Notes: a model not told the origin generated them from the sequence alone. A DNA stretch of 64,000 nt from Paractinoplanes abujensis (GCF_014204895.1 NZ_JACHMF010000001.1:8928001-8992000); one strand, 5' to 3'. Shown: positions 20,664 to 29,484, counted from the stretch's first letter. Numbers and translations are program-made.

Positions 20664-21707
20664 GTGGCATCAACTCCGGCGGGCGGCCAGCCGCCTGTAC
20701 TCCGGATGCACCGGGCCGCGCGGGTGGAGGACGCCCTCCACGAGATCATCGAGCGCCGGTTGCGCAATCGTGGCTGGCAGCCGGTGATCACGGCCTACAC
20801 GGGTTACGGCGCGCCCGGCTGGGCGCGCGTGATGGCTCGTGTGGTGCTCACCCGCGGCACGCAGAATCGTAAGACCCTGGACAAGGCCCGCGGCTGGCGC
20901 AGCTTCACCAGCTCGCCGGTGAACAACGCGATCGTGAGGATTCAGATCGGCGACAGCGTCACCGAGACGCGCACCGACCGCAGCGGCTACGTCGACACCC
21001 GCGTCAAGGGCGACCTCGAACCGGGCTGGGGCAGCGTACGGCTGTTCACCGAGGGCGCGGCCCCGGTCGAGGCGCCGATCCGCGTCGTCGACCCGGAGAC
21101 CCGCTTCGGCCTCATCAGCGACATCGACGACACGGTCATGGTCACCGCGCTGCCGCGTCCGCTGCTCGCCGCGTGGAACACGTTCGTGCTCGACGAGCAC
21201 GCGCGCATGGCCGTGCCCGGCATGGCCGTCCTCTACGAGCGGCTGATCACGGCCAACGCGGGCGCCCCGGTGTTCTACCTGTCCACCGGTGCCTGGAACG
21301 TGGCCCCGACGCTGACCCGCTTCCTCTCCCGCCATCTCTACCCGGCGGGCCCGCTGCTGCTGACCGACTGGGGGCCCACGCCCGACCGCTGGTTCCGCAG
21401 CGGTCAGGAGCACAAGCGCACGACACTGCAGCGGCTGTCCCGGGAGTTCCCGAACATCCGCTGGTTGCTGATCGGCGACGACGGGCAGCACGACCAGGAG
21501 ATCTACTCCGAGTTCGCGCACGCCCACCCGGAGAACGTGGCCGCGGTGGCCATCCGGCGCCTGTCGCCCACCCAGTCGGTGCTGGCCGGCGCCATCCCCG
21601 GTCCCTCGGGCGAGGCGGAAGCGGTCGGCTCCGGTGGCAAGACCTGGTTCACCGCGCCGGACGGGGCAGGCCTGTGGTCGCTACTCCGCGATACTGATGT
21701 CGTCTGA
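20664..21707 (+). CDS. App1-family phosphatidate phosphatase-like protein (DUF2183)
   Basis: A 347-residue protein with the HAD-like catalytic motif SDIDDTVMVT near residue 153, followed by FYLSTGAWNV, HKRTTLQRL and LLIGDDGQHDQEIY. These match the App1 catalytic domain order (DxDxT, S/T, K, GDD). The N-terminal 140 residues form the associated beta-rich domain. It probably dephosphorylates a phospholipid such as phosphatidate. GTG 20664 is preferred because AGGGGG lies eight bases before it. Its 3' end overlaps the convergent small gene by 27 bases. Confidence 0.85.
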   Translation: MASTPAGGQPPVLRMHRAARVEDALHEIIERRLRNRGWQPVITAYTGYGAPGWARVMARVVLTRGTQNRKTLDKARGWRSFTSSPVNNAIVRIQIGDSVTETRTDRSGYVDTRVKGDLEPGWGSVRLFTEGAAPVEAPIRVVDPETRFGLISDIDDTVMVTALPRPLLAAWNTFVLDEHARMAVPGMAVLYERLITANAGAPVFYLSTGAWNVAPTLTRFLSRHLYPAGPLLLTDWGPTPDRWFRSGQEHKRTTLQRLSREFPNIRWLLIGDDGQHDQEIYSEFAHAHPENVAAVAIRRLSPTQSVLAGAIPGPSGEAEAVGSGGKTWFTAPDGAGLWSLLRDTDVV

Positions 21708-21863
21708 TTCCGCCTCGGCCGCCTCGGCCACCCGCTGGTGCAGCCGGTCACGGATCTCCTCGGGGGTGTACTGCCGGCGTTTACGCTCGGCCCGCGCCAC
21801 CACAGCGCCCGTTGCCGCGACTCCCGCCAGACCGGCCAATCCCACTACCTTCCACCAACGCAT
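21681..21863 (-). CDS. Small membrane-anchored protein, 60 aa
   Basis: A hydrophobic N-terminal helix (VVGLAGLAGVAATGAVVA) is followed by a basic turn and an amphipathic helix (YTPEEIRDRLHQRVAEAAEAE). Only 17 bases separate its start from the divergent gene at 21881, and TATCCT lies eleven bases upstream of the ATG, so a leaderless message is likely. The function is unknown. Confidence 0.6.
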   Translation of the reverse strand: MRWWKVVGLAGLAGVAATGAVVARAERKRRQYTPEEIRDRLHQRVAEAAEAESDDISIAE

Positions 21864-21880
21864 CACTTGAGGATAGACAC

Positions 21881-22543
21881 GTGGACGCCGCCATCAGCCT
21901 CGACGAGGCCATCGACCTGACCCGGACCGGGGACATCTGGATCTTCCGGGGGCGCACGGGCGCCGACCGGGCCATCCAGACGCTGACCAACAGCCCGGTC
22001 AACCACGTCGGCATGTCGATCGTCGTCGAGGACATGCCGCCGCTCATGTGGCACGCCGAGCTGGGCAAATCGCTGCCCGACCTGTGGTCCGGCACGTTCC
22101 AGCGCGGGGTCCAGCTGCACGACCTGCGCGACGCCGTGACCGTGTGGGCCCACCGCTACGGCCAGCGGGGCTGGCTGCGGCAGCTGGAGCCGGGCGTGTC
22201 CAAGGAGATGGAGGACAAGGCCCTCAAGACCGTGGCCCGGCTGGACGGCACGCCGTTCCCGTCGTCGGCCCAGCTGGCCTGGCGCTGGGTGCGCGGGCGG
22301 GTCCCGCAGGTGCGGCCCCGCTGGCGCGTGCGCGGCGGCAAGGGCCCGGCCACCGAGGCCGCGCTCGAGACCGCCTACTGCGCCGAGGTGGTCGCGGTGA
22401 CGTACGAGGACATGGGTCTGCTGCCGCGCGGCAAACAGCCCAACTGGTACGACCCGGGCCGTTTCTGGAGCGGTGACGACCTCGACCTGAGCGACGGATT
22501 CACCCTCTCGGACGAGATCGAGGTGGACATCCCGGCCGGTTAG
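21881..22543 (+). CDS. YiiX-like permuted NlpC/P60 (papain-fold) protein
   Basis: A 220-residue protein. The N-terminal segment TGDIWIFRGRTGADRAIQ is followed by the catalytic-type His in SPVNHVGMSIVV and, late in the chain, by the Cys in TAYCAEVVAVTYEDMG. This His-before-Cys order is typical of permuted papain-fold proteins, which act as hydrolases or acyltransferases on amide or ester bonds. No signal peptide is seen. GTG 21881 has GAGGA seven bases ahead; upstream frame residues overlap the divergent gene. The LuxR gene starts 15 bases later. Confidence 0.75.
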   Translation: MDAAISLDEAIDLTRTGDIWIFRGRTGADRAIQTLTNSPVNHVGMSIVVEDMPPLMWHAELGKSLPDLWSGTFQRGVQLHDLRDAVTVWAHRYGQRGWLRQLEPGVSKEMEDKALKTVARLDGTPFPSSAQLAWRWVRGRVPQVRPRWRVRGGKGPATEAALETAYCAEVVAVTYEDMGLLPRGKQPNWYDPGRFWSGDDLDLSDGFTLSDEIEVDIPAG

Positions 22544-22558
22544 GGCCACGTTGTCCGC

Positions 22559-25195
22559 ATGGGAGTGCGGTTGGTGGGGCGGGTGGCCGAGGTGGTCGCC
22601 CTCGACCGTCTGCGCGCCGCGGCCCTGCAGGGCACGGGTGGGATGGTGCTGCTGGTCGGCGAAGCGGGCATCGGCAAGACCGCAGTCGTCGAGGAGGCCG
22701 CAGCCCGGGCGGCCGCGGCCGGCATGACCGTGCTGACCGGCCGGGCCGACCCCGACGAGGGTGCCCCCAGCTTCTGGCCCTGGACGACCCTGCTGCGCGA
22801 CGCCCCCGCGGGCCTGTCCCCGGCGCTGCTCACACCGGCCGGCTCGGACGCATCGGCCGCGCCCGCCCGGTTCCAGGCCGTGCAGGCCACGGTGGCCGCG
22901 CTGATCGAGGTGGCGTCGAAGCACCCGATGATGCTCGTGCTGGAGGACCTGCACTGGGCCGACGCCGCATCGCTGGCCCTGCTGACCGCCCTCACCCGCG
23001 AACTCGCCGGCTCGCGCATCCTGGTCACCGCCACCAGCCGGGACGCAGGCGCCGGTCTCGACGCCGAGGTGCTGCCGATCGGACCCTGGGACGCCGCGGC
23101 GGTCCGCGACTATCTCGCCCAGTCCGCCGACCGGGTGCACCCGAGCTGGACCGCCGCGCTCCACCGGCTCGGTGGGGGCAGCCCGCTCTACACCCGCGAA
23201 CTCGTCCGGCTGCTGAGCCGCGAGGGCAAGCTCTCCGGGCCGGCCGGGGCCGTGGACCTGCCGGACGGGTTGCGCCGGCTGGTGGCCCGGCGTACGGGGC
23301 AACTCACGCCCGCCTGCCGGGTCATGCTCGCGACGGCCGCCGCCTACGGCGCCGACATCGACGTCGCGATCCTCGAGAAGGTCGTGCCGGTCGCGGCGGT
23401 GGGCGAAGCAGTCGCGGCCGGGGTGCTCGTCGACGACCCGTGGGCGCCGGCCCGGGTGCGTTTCGGGCACGAACTCGTGCGGCAGGCGCTCTACGACGGG
23501 CTCGGCCGTGACGAGCGGATCCGGGCCCACGCGGCCATCGCCGCCGCGCTCGAGGGGAACTGTGGCTCGCTCGCCGAGATCGCCCGGCACCGGGTGCGGG
23601 CCGCGGTGGACGACGACTCGCGGGCCAGGGCCACGGCGGCCTGCGTGGCGGCGGCCCAGGAGGCCACCCGCGGGCTGGACCACAGCGAGGCCGTGCACTG
23701 GCTGGGCCGGGCGCTCGACACCACGCCCGGCGACGCGCGCCTGCGGCTGGAGCGGGCCCGGGCGGCGTACCGGAACGGGCAGTTGGATGTCGCCCTGAAC
23801 GACTGCGCATCGGTGGTCGACGAGGTGGGTGCGGCGGCCGCCCTGGTGATCCGGGGCCTCGGCGGGCCGCTCGCACCGGCGCTGCTGCGGCTCTGTGAAC
23901 GCGCGCTGGCGCAGGACCTCGGCCACGCGGACCGGGCGAAAGTCCTTTCCCAGTACGCCTTCCTGCTCGCCGAGGACCGCGACCCGGAACGCGCCGAACG
24001 GATGAGCCGGGAGGCGATGGCGCTGGCCGAGGCCTCGCAGCGGCCGGACGCGCTGGTCGCCGCCGTCCACGCACGACACGAGACGATCGACCCCGTGGCG
24101 AGGATCGACGAGACCCGGACGCTGGCCCGCCGCAGCTGCGACCTGGCCGGCCCGAGCGGTCAGCCCGACGCCGAACTGTGGGGCCGCACGTGGCTGCTCG
24201 ACTCGTATCTCGCGACGGGCGAACTGGCCGAGTTCGACGCCGAGACGAACCGCCTGTCCGCCCTCGTGGACCGGCTGGGCTGGCCGGTCGCGCGGTGGCA
24301 TCTGTTGCGGGCCCGCGCCGCCCGCGCCCTGATCGCCGGTCGCCTCACCGCGGCATACGACCACGCGACCGAGGCCCGCGATCTGGCCGTCCGCTCGCAG
24401 GACCGCTCCGCGCCGTACCTCTACCTGGCCTTCCTCAGCGGCCTGGCCGCGCTGACCGGCGACTATGCCTGGGCCGACCCGCCGGCCTTCGGCGACGAGG
24501 ACATGCCGATCGCGCTGGCCCAGATCGGGCAGATCGCGATGGGCCGCGGCGACCGGGACGCGGCCCGGGACGCGATCCGCCGCCTCCGTCCCGCCCTGCC
24601 CCGGCTGCCCGCCGACGGGCGCCGGACCTTCGTGACTGTCGTCGCCGGCGAGGTGGCCGCGTGGCTGGGCGACCTCGAACTGGCGGCCGACTGCTACACG
24701 CGCTCGCTGCCCCGCGCCGAGCTCTACCTGAACTCGATGTCGAGCTGCCACGGCGCGATCAGCCGCTCGCTGGGGACGATCGCGGCCGCCCTCGGCGATC
24801 CGGCGGCCTCGCGGCATCTGGCCGGGGCAGTGGCGATGGAGGAGCGGATCGGCGCGCCTGCCTTCCTGGCCCAGGCCCAGATCGCCTGTGCGGCGAGTCT
24901 GCGCGGCAGCGAGCCCCGCCGCTGCCGTGAGCTGGCGTCGGCCGCGCTCGCCACCGCCCGCCGGCTCGGCCTCACCGCGCTGATCGACCCGGCCACCGCG
25001 CTCGCTCGCGACGACCTCACCGCCCGCGAACGCGAGATCGCCGCCCTGGTCGCCCAGGGGCTGTCGAACCGCGCGATCGCGTCGCGGCTGGTGCTCTCCG
25101 AACGCACCGTGGAGACGCACGTGCGCAATATTCTGAGCAAGCTGGGCCTGAGCGGCCGGGCCGGCCTACGTGGCTCATCTCAGTATCAGCACTGA
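22559..25195 (+). CDS. Large LuxR-family (LAL) ATPase regulator
   Basis: An 878-residue regulator with an N-terminal AAA-type ATPase (Walker A VGEAGIGKTAV, Walker B LMLVLEDLHWADAAS-like). A long helical TPR-like middle region follows, then a C-terminal LuxR helix-turn-helix (LTAREREIAALVAQGLSNRAIA, then SERTVETHVRNILSKLG). This is the architecture of MalT-type LAL proteins, which use inducer and ATP binding to oligomerise and activate promoters. It may be cotranscribed with the upstream papain-fold gene. Target genes cannot be deduced. Confidence 0.9.
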   Translation: MGVRLVGRVAEVVALDRLRAAALQGTGGMVLLVGEAGIGKTAVVEEAAARAAAAGMTVLTGRADPDEGAPSFWPWTTLLRDAPAGLSPALLTPAGSDASAAPARFQAVQATVAALIEVASKHPMMLVLEDLHWADAASLALLTALTRELAGSRILVTATSRDAGAGLDAEVLPIGPWDAAAVRDYLAQSADRVHPSWTAALHRLGGGSPLYTRELVRLLSREGKLSGPAGAVDLPDGLRRLVARRTGQLTPACRVMLATAAAYGADIDVAILEKVVPVAAVGEAVAAGVLVDDPWAPARVRFGHELVRQALYDGLGRDERIRAHAAIAAALEGNCGSLAEIARHRVRAAVDDDSRARATAACVAAAQEATRGLDHSEAVHWLGRALDTTPGDARLRLERARAAYRNGQLDVALNDCASVVDEVGAAAALVIRGLGGPLAPALLRLCERALAQDLGHADRAKVLSQYAFLLAEDRDPERAERMSREAMALAEASQRPDALVAAVHARHETIDPVARIDETRTLARRSCDLAGPSGQPDAELWGRTWLLDSYLATGELAEFDAETNRLSALVDRLGWPVARWHLLRARAARALIAGRLTAAYDHATEARDLAVRSQDRSAPYLYLAFLSGLAALTGDYAWADPPAFGDEDMPIALAQIGQIAMGRGDRDAARDAIRRLRPALPRLPADGRRTFVTVVAGEVAAWLGDLELAADCYTRSLPRAELYLNSMSSCHGAISRSLGTIAAALGDPAASRHLAGAVAMEERIGAPAFLAQAQIACAASLRGSEPRRCRELASAALATARRLGLTALIDPATALARDDLTAREREIAALVAQGLSNRAIASRLVLSERTVETHVRNILSKLGLSGRAGLRGSSQYQH

Positions 25196-25230
25196 GGCCC
25201 GCGCGGCCCGCGGCGACGACGCTGAACCGC

Positions 25231-25743
25231 ATGACGACACCACTGCGAACCAGCCTCCGGCCCGGCACGTACACCCTGGACCCGCGGCGCTCCACGTGCC
25301 GGCTGGACGCGACCCACGTCTTCGGCCTCAAACCCGTGACGGCGACCGTCGGCCTGCGCGGCGGCACGGTGACCGTGGCCGGGGACCTGACCGCCTCGAG
25401 CGCCTCCGCCGTGCTCGACGCCGGCACCTTCCACAGCGACGACGAACGCCGCAACTCCGACGTCACCGGCCGCAAGTTCCTCGACGCGGCGCGGCACCCG
25501 ACGATCGCCTTCCGCAGCACCGGCTGCCGGCCCGGGGAATCGGGCTGGTGGCTCGACGGCATCCTGCGGGTGCGCGACCGCGACAGCGACGTGACGCTGC
25601 AGATCTCGACGGCCGAGTCCACTGCGGACGGCTGCCACTTCGTGGCCACGGCAACGATCGACCGCGTGGCGGCGGGCGTGGGAGCCGGCCGCGCGATCAT
25701 CGCCCGTAGGGTCCGGCTCACGCTCGACATGTGGGCAGCGTAG
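25231..25743 (+). CDS. YceI-family protein, cytoplasmic form
   Basis: A 170-residue lipocalin-like protein. It opens with LRPGTYTLDPRRSTCRLDATHVFGLKPV and contains the core block VLDAGTFHSDDERRNSDV and DAARHPTIAFRST, characteristic of YceI. Members bind amphiphiles or polyisoprenoids. No signal peptide is present, so it is the cytoplasmic type common in actinobacteria. It lies 35 bases after the LuxR gene on the same strand. Confidence 0.85.
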   Translation: MTTPLRTSLRPGTYTLDPRRSTCRLDATHVFGLKPVTATVGLRGGTVTVAGDLTASSASAVLDAGTFHSDDERRNSDVTGRKFLDAARHPTIAFRSTGCRPGESGWWLDGILRVRDRDSDVTLQISTAESTADGCHFVATATIDRVAAGVGAGRAIIARRVRLTLDMWAA

Positions 25744-25767
25744 GGCCTTCGCCCGGCCATCGCGGAG

Positions 25768-25793
25768 TTGTCCACAATGCAGGGTTGTCCACA
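25768..25793. promoter_or_regulatory. Two perfect DnaA boxes (TTGTCCACA)
   Basis: TTGTCCACA occurs at 25768-25776 and again at 25785-25793, 17 bases apart start to start and in the same orientation. It equals the high-GC actinobacterial DnaA-box consensus as I know it from Streptomyces. The site lies between the YceI gene and the 3' end of the DEAD helicase gene, not next to dnaA or dnaN. Confidence 0.6.
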
Positions 25794-25914
25794 GGCCCGG
25801 CCGCCAAGACCGCCCGGGTCCGCAAGAATGGAGTCCGGGCGGAGGCCCCCGGAAGGGTGGGCCTCTGTCCGTGTGCTGCCTGGTGGAGAGAGGATCCGGC
25901 GGCCGGACCGGTCA

Positions 25915-25936
25915 GCACCGATGTCGTCGTCGGTGC
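25915..25936. terminator. Possible bidirectional stem-loop between convergent genes
   Basis: A seven-base-pair stem, GCACCGA with TCGGTGC, encloses an eight-base loop. It lies in the 269-base gap between the convergent YceI and DEAD helicase genes. No T tract follows on either strand. Nothing else apart from the DnaA boxes was found in this gap. Confidence 0.35.
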
Positions 25937-26012
25937 GACCGAGCAAGAAGACACAAGTCGGCGCCCACCGGAGCGATCCGCCCGGTGAGCGCCGGCCAAG
26001 AGCGACTACGTA

Positions 26013-27548
26013 TCAGCGACCGCTACGACGGCCGCCCACGCGAGTGCCCGCGGAGAAAGCGGCCGCCCCGCCCCGGGAGGGCGCGGCCCCGCTGCGGGAC
26101 TGACTGGTGTGGACCGGCTTGGAACCGCTGCGGGCCTGACCGGCCTGGCCCGAGGACCGCGACTGCCCACCCGTGCGGGACTGGCCGCCGGAACGGGACT
26201 GGCCGCCGGAGCGGGACTGCCCGGCGTGGCCGGGCGCCGCGGCCGACCGTTGCTGCCCGCCGCCGCCCGCGCCGCCGCCACCCCGCCGACCGCGGGACGA
26301 CGACTCGGCGCCGCCGCGACCCCGGCGCCCGTCGGCGGAGGTGGAGGTGGACGGGGCAGGGGAGGGCGCCGCCGACGGCGCGACGAACTTGCGCTCGCCG
26401 GGGGCCAGCGAGGCCAGCAGCGGGTCGCCGGGCCGGGTGCGGCTGGTGGTGGGGCGCACGCCGGCCTTGCGGGTCAGGTCGCGCACCTCGGCCGTCTGGT
26501 CGTCGGTCATCAGGGTGATCACGGTGCCCTGGTTGCCGGCCCGGGCCGTGCGGCCGGAGCGGTGCAGGTAGGCCTTGTGCTCGACCGGCGGGTCGGCGTG
26601 GATGACCAGGCCGACGTCGTCGACGTGGATGCCGCGGGCCGCGATGTCGGTCGCCACCAGCGTCTCGGCGCTGCCGTCGGAGAAGGCGGCCAGGTTGCGG
26701 TTGCGGGCGTTCTGGGCCAGGTTGCCGTGCAGTTCGACGGCGGGCACCCCGGCCGCGACGAGCTGGCGGGTCAGCACCTTGGCCCGGCGCTTGGTGCGGG
26801 TGAAGACCACCGTACGGCCGGGGGCCGCGAGCAGGTCGACCAGCACCGGGAAGCGATCGTCACCCCGTACGTGCAGGACGTGGTGGGACATCTCGACGGG
26901 GGCCTCGGTGGCCGAGTCGACGGAGTGGGTCACCGGCTTGTGCAGGAAGCGCTTGACCAGCACGTCGACACCGTTGTCGAGGGTGGCCGAGAACAGCATG
27001 CGCTGGCCGTCGCGCGGGGTCTGGTCCATCAGCCGGCGCACGACGGGCAGGAAGCCCAGGTCGGCCATGTGGTCGGCCTCGTCGAGCACGGTGATCTCGA
27101 CGGCGTCGAGCGAGGCGTGTCCGTTGCGCAGGTGGTCGTCGAGCCGGCCGGGGCAGGCCACGACCACGTCGACGCCCGCCTTGAGCCCCTTGATCTGCGG
27201 GTTGGGGCCGACGCCGCCGAAGACGGTGATGGTGCGCAGGCCGAGCTTGGCGGCCAGCGGGGCCAGCGTCGCGTCGATCTGGGTGGCCAGTTCGCGGGTG
27301 GGGGCCAGGATCAGCGCGCGCGGGCGGCCGGGCCGGCGGGGCGACTTGGAGCCGGCCAGGCGGGCCAGCACGGGCAGGACGAACGCGTACGTCTTGCCGG
27401 AGCCGGTGCGGCCGCGGCCGAGTACGTCCCGGCCGGCCAGCGAGTCGGGCAGCGTGGCGGCCTGGATGGGGAACGGGGTGGTGATGCCGAGTTCGGCGAG
27501 GGCCGTGGTGAGCACGGCGGGCACGCCGAAATCGGTGAAGGTGGTCAT
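26013..27548 (-). CDS. DEAD-box RNA helicase with Gly/Arg/Ser-rich tail
   Basis: A 511-residue helicase: Q-motif (FGVPAVLTTALAELGITTPFPIQ), Walker A GRTGSGKT, PTRELA, DEAD motif (VLDEADHM), SAT and HRSGRTARAG. After the helicase core (about residue 380) comes a low-complexity tail rich in RGG-like and repeated GGQSRS units (18-bp DNA repeats near 26170-26230), typical of RNA-binding tails. It unwinds RNA, probably in cold adaptation or ribosome assembly. The ATG starts 292 bases from the divergent sigma-factor gene; no distinct RNA element was recognised in that gap. Confidence 0.92.
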   Translation of the reverse strand: MTTFTDFGVPAVLTTALAELGITTPFPIQAATLPDSLAGRDVLGRGRTGSGKTYAFVLPVLARLAGSKSPRRPGRPRALILAPTRELATQIDATLAPLAAKLGLRTITVFGGVGPNPQIKGLKAGVDVVVACPGRLDDHLRNGHASLDAVEITVLDEADHMADLGFLPVVRRLMDQTPRDGQRMLFSATLDNGVDVLVKRFLHKPVTHSVDSATEAPVEMSHHVLHVRGDDRFPVLVDLLAAPGRTVVFTRTKRRAKVLTRQLVAAGVPAVELHGNLAQNARNRNLAAFSDGSAETLVATDIAARGIHVDDVGLVIHADPPVEHKAYLHRSGRTARAGNQGTVITLMTDDQTAEVRDLTRKAGVRPTTSRTRPGDPLLASLAPGERKFVAPSAAPSPAPSTSTSADGRRGRGGAESSSRGRRGGGGAGGGGQQRSAAAPGHAGQSRSGGQSRSGGQSRTGGQSRSSGQAGQARSGSKPVHTSQSRSGAAPSRGGAAAFSAGTRVGGRRSGR

Positions 27549-27840
27549 GTAGCGGGAGCTCCTGAAACGTAGAGGGGTCGTCCTGCCCGGCGCGAGCTTT
27601 GTTCTCAGTCGCGGCGCGTGGGGGCCGATCCGAGGGACGGCGCGGGGTTGTCAGAACCGCGTGTCCGTGGCGGCCCGAGGCAAGACTGGGCGGGCCGCGT
27701 GATCAAGCATACCCGCCGTTGCGGACGAGGGAAGCAACCGTCTTGCACCGGTAAGAGAACCATTTCGCACTTTATCGGGATCACCTTTCTCCTCAGTGCC
27801 GGGAAATCCCCCTCCCGGCCAGGTGCGAGGAGACCCCCAC

Positions 27841-28722
27841 ATGAGCGGTGCCACAACTGCTGCCGACCGCCGTCGCGTGAACCGCGGAGGCGAGGACCGC
27901 CGTCGCGAGGACCGTGTCCAGGACCACATGCCGCTGGTGGGGCACCTGGTCCGGGAGATGCTGCTGCGGGTCCCGGCTCACGTCAACCGGGACGACCTGC
28001 TGTCCGCCGGGTACGCCGCCCTGGTCCACGCGGCCCGCGGCTACGACGAGAACCGCAACGTGCCGTTCGCCCGGTTCGCCGCCGCCCGTGTCCGCGGCGC
28101 CCTGCTGGACGAGCTGCGCGGCCTCGACTGGGCCAGCCGTTCCGTACGGCAGCGGGCCCGGCGCACCGACAGCGCCCGTCAGGAACTCACCGCTGAGCTG
28201 GGCCGGCTGCCCACGATCCGTGAGGTGGCCGACCGGCTGGGCTGTTCGGTCGAGGACATCGAGCACGCCGACGACGACGTGCAGCGCGCGGTGGTGTTCA
28301 GCCTGCAGGGCTTCGCCACGGCCGGCGCCGAGGACATGGTGACCGAGCCCAGCGCCGGCCCCGAGGAGATGCTGATCATGCGGGAGCGGCTCGGCTATCT
28401 GCGGCACGCGATCGACGCGCTGCCCGAGCGGCTGCGCGCGGTGGTGCAGGGCTACTTCTTCGAGGAACGCCCGATGGCCCGCATCGCCGAGGAGCTGGGA
28501 GTCACCGAGTCGCGTGTGTCACAGCTGCGGGCCGAGGCGCTCACGCTGCTGCGGGACGGCCTCAACATCCACCTCGACCCGGCACTGGCCGCGCAGAGCC
28601 CGGCCAAGGAGGGCTGTGTGGCCCGCCGCCGCGCTGCCTACTACGACCAGATCGAGTCCCGGGGCGACCTGCGCGCCCGGCTCGCCCTGACCGGTCCCGA
28701 CGGGATGCCGGTCGCCGCTTAG
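27841..28722 (+). CDS. fliA: FliA/WhiG-family RNA polymerase sigma factor (first copy)
   Basis: A 293-residue sigma-70 family protein with region 2 (HMPLVGHLVREMLLRVP, then LLSAGYAALVHAARGYDENRNVPFARFAAARVRGALLDELR), region 3 and region 4 (MARIAEELGVTESRVSQLRAEAL). RVRGALLDELRGLDWASRSVR is the FliA/SigF/WhiG hallmark. GAGGAGA precedes the ATG. In motile actinomycetes such factors switch on flagellar and late sporangial genes; that role is inferred. It is about 52 percent identical by eye to the product of 31827-32738. A GC-rich terminator follows at 28739. Confidence 0.9.
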   Translation: MSGATTAADRRRVNRGGEDRRREDRVQDHMPLVGHLVREMLLRVPAHVNRDDLLSAGYAALVHAARGYDENRNVPFARFAAARVRGALLDELRGLDWASRSVRQRARRTDSARQELTAELGRLPTIREVADRLGCSVEDIEHADDDVQRAVVFSLQGFATAGAEDMVTEPSAGPEEMLIMRERLGYLRHAIDALPERLRAVVQGYFFEERPMARIAEELGVTESRVSQLRAEALTLLRDGLNIHLDPALAAQSPAKEGCVARRRAAYYDQIESRGDLRARLALTGPDGMPVAA

Positions 28723-28738
28723 ACGTCACCAGTAGTGA

Positions 28739-28769
28739 AGGGGCCCGTCGCGGTTCGCGGCGGGCCCCT
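28739..28769. terminator. Bidirectional terminator between convergent genes
   Basis: Perfect nine-base arms, AGGGGCCCG and CGGGCCCCT, enclose a further partly paired GC-rich region. It sits between the convergent sigma-factor and lipoprotein genes (17 bases after one stop and 13 before the other). Confidence 0.8.
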
Positions 28770-28781
28770 GGTGCGTCGGAG

Positions 28782-29297
28782 CTACTGGTTGGCGCAGGTG
28801 CCGGCCTTCTTCTGGGCCGCGATGGCCTTGGCCGCGCCCTGCTTGTAGAGGGCCAGGCCCTCCTTGGCCGGCTCGAGCTTCCAAGCGTCGCCCTCGTAGA
28901 CCATCGTGTACGACTGCGCGGCCACCAGCTGCTTGGCGATGACGACAGCCCGGTCGGCGCCCTCCATGCGGGCGCTGGTGAGCTGGATCGCCAGGCCCTT
29001 GCGGGAGCAGGCCTGGTTCAGCTTCACGTAGTCGTCCTTGCTGATCGCCTGCTTGCCCGCGGCGGTGTACATGTCCCAGGCGCCGGCGAAGTCGCCTCCG
29101 GCGAAGCGGTCGAAGACCGTCTGGGCGGCCTGCTTGGCGCCCTCGATGTTCTTGGCCTCGGGGCCGCCCGCGGCCGCCTGCGCCGGGTTGCCGGCCGGAG
29201 CCTCGTCATCGCCTGTGCACGCGGAGGAGACGGCGAGGGTGGCGGTGGCGATGAGGGCGAGCGCGCCGAGGCGTCGGATCGGGTGGTTGTGGGTCAT
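28782..29297 (-). CDS. Lipoprotein with NTF2/DUF4878-like domain
   Basis: A 171-residue protein with a lipoprotein signal (RRLGALALIATATLAVSSAC, lipobox SSAC). A polar linker and one domain follow, with the pattern AAQTVFDRFAGGDFAGAWDMYTAAGKQAISKDDY, then strands ending YTMVYEGDAWKLE. The pattern resembles NTF2-like DUF4878 lipoproteins, whose roles are mostly unknown. It lies between two sigma-factor genes and is divergent from helD. The domain call rests on pattern alone. Confidence 0.75.
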   Translation of the reverse strand: MTHNHPIRRLGALALIATATLAVSSACTGDDEAPAGNPAQAAAGGPEAKNIEGAKQAAQTVFDRFAGGDFAGAWDMYTAAGKQAISKDDYVKLNQACSRKGLAIQLTSARMEGADRAVVIAKQLVAAQSYTMVYEGDAWKLEPAKEGLALYKQGAAKAIAAQKKAGTCANQ

Positions 29298-29423
29298 GCC
29301 CGGGTTAATGGGGATCGGCCGTCATGGGTAACGGCGCGCCGTAAAGCTTGACCGATAGACGACAAATTTCGGGCGAGCCGTAACCCGGCATCGATGCGCT
29401 AGTCTGGTCGTTTGCCGAGCATG

Positions 29424-29448
29424 AAAAAAGGCGCCTGACAAGGGCGCC
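29424..29448 (-). terminator. Minus-strand intrinsic terminator in the helD leader
   Basis: On the minus strand GGCGCC, a seven-base loop and GGCGCC are followed by six T residues, a textbook terminator that is rare in form for this genome. No minus-strand gene ends here. It would stop antisense transcripts coming out of helD before they reach the lipoprotein promoter. Confidence 0.65.
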
Positions 29449-29464
29449 GACGCCGAATGTTACC

Positions 29465-29484
29465 ACAAAGGGGAGTGGCTTTGT
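29465..29484 (+). promoter_or_regulatory. Hairpin enclosing the helD ribosome-binding site and start codon
   Basis: ACAAAG (29465-29470) can pair with CTTTGT (29479-29484). The loop holds GGGAG of the ribosome-binding site and the right arm holds the proposed TTG start. Pairing would limit translation initiation; regulation is inferred. Confidence 0.45.

Noticed and set aside
21863..25120. 1085-codon minus-strand open frame
   Set aside because: It is a shadow of the papain-fold and LuxR genes in a GC-rich region.
27549..27840. Riboswitch or ncRNA between the DEAD helicase and sigma genes
   Set aside because: No conserved aptamer motif or stable long structure was recognised; a CCCGATAA-like box on the minus strand has no -35 partner.
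29430..29457. FliA-type promoter at GCCGAA (29452) before helD
   Set aside because: No [T/C]TCA lies 16-17 bases upstream; the position falls inside the terminator hairpin flank.
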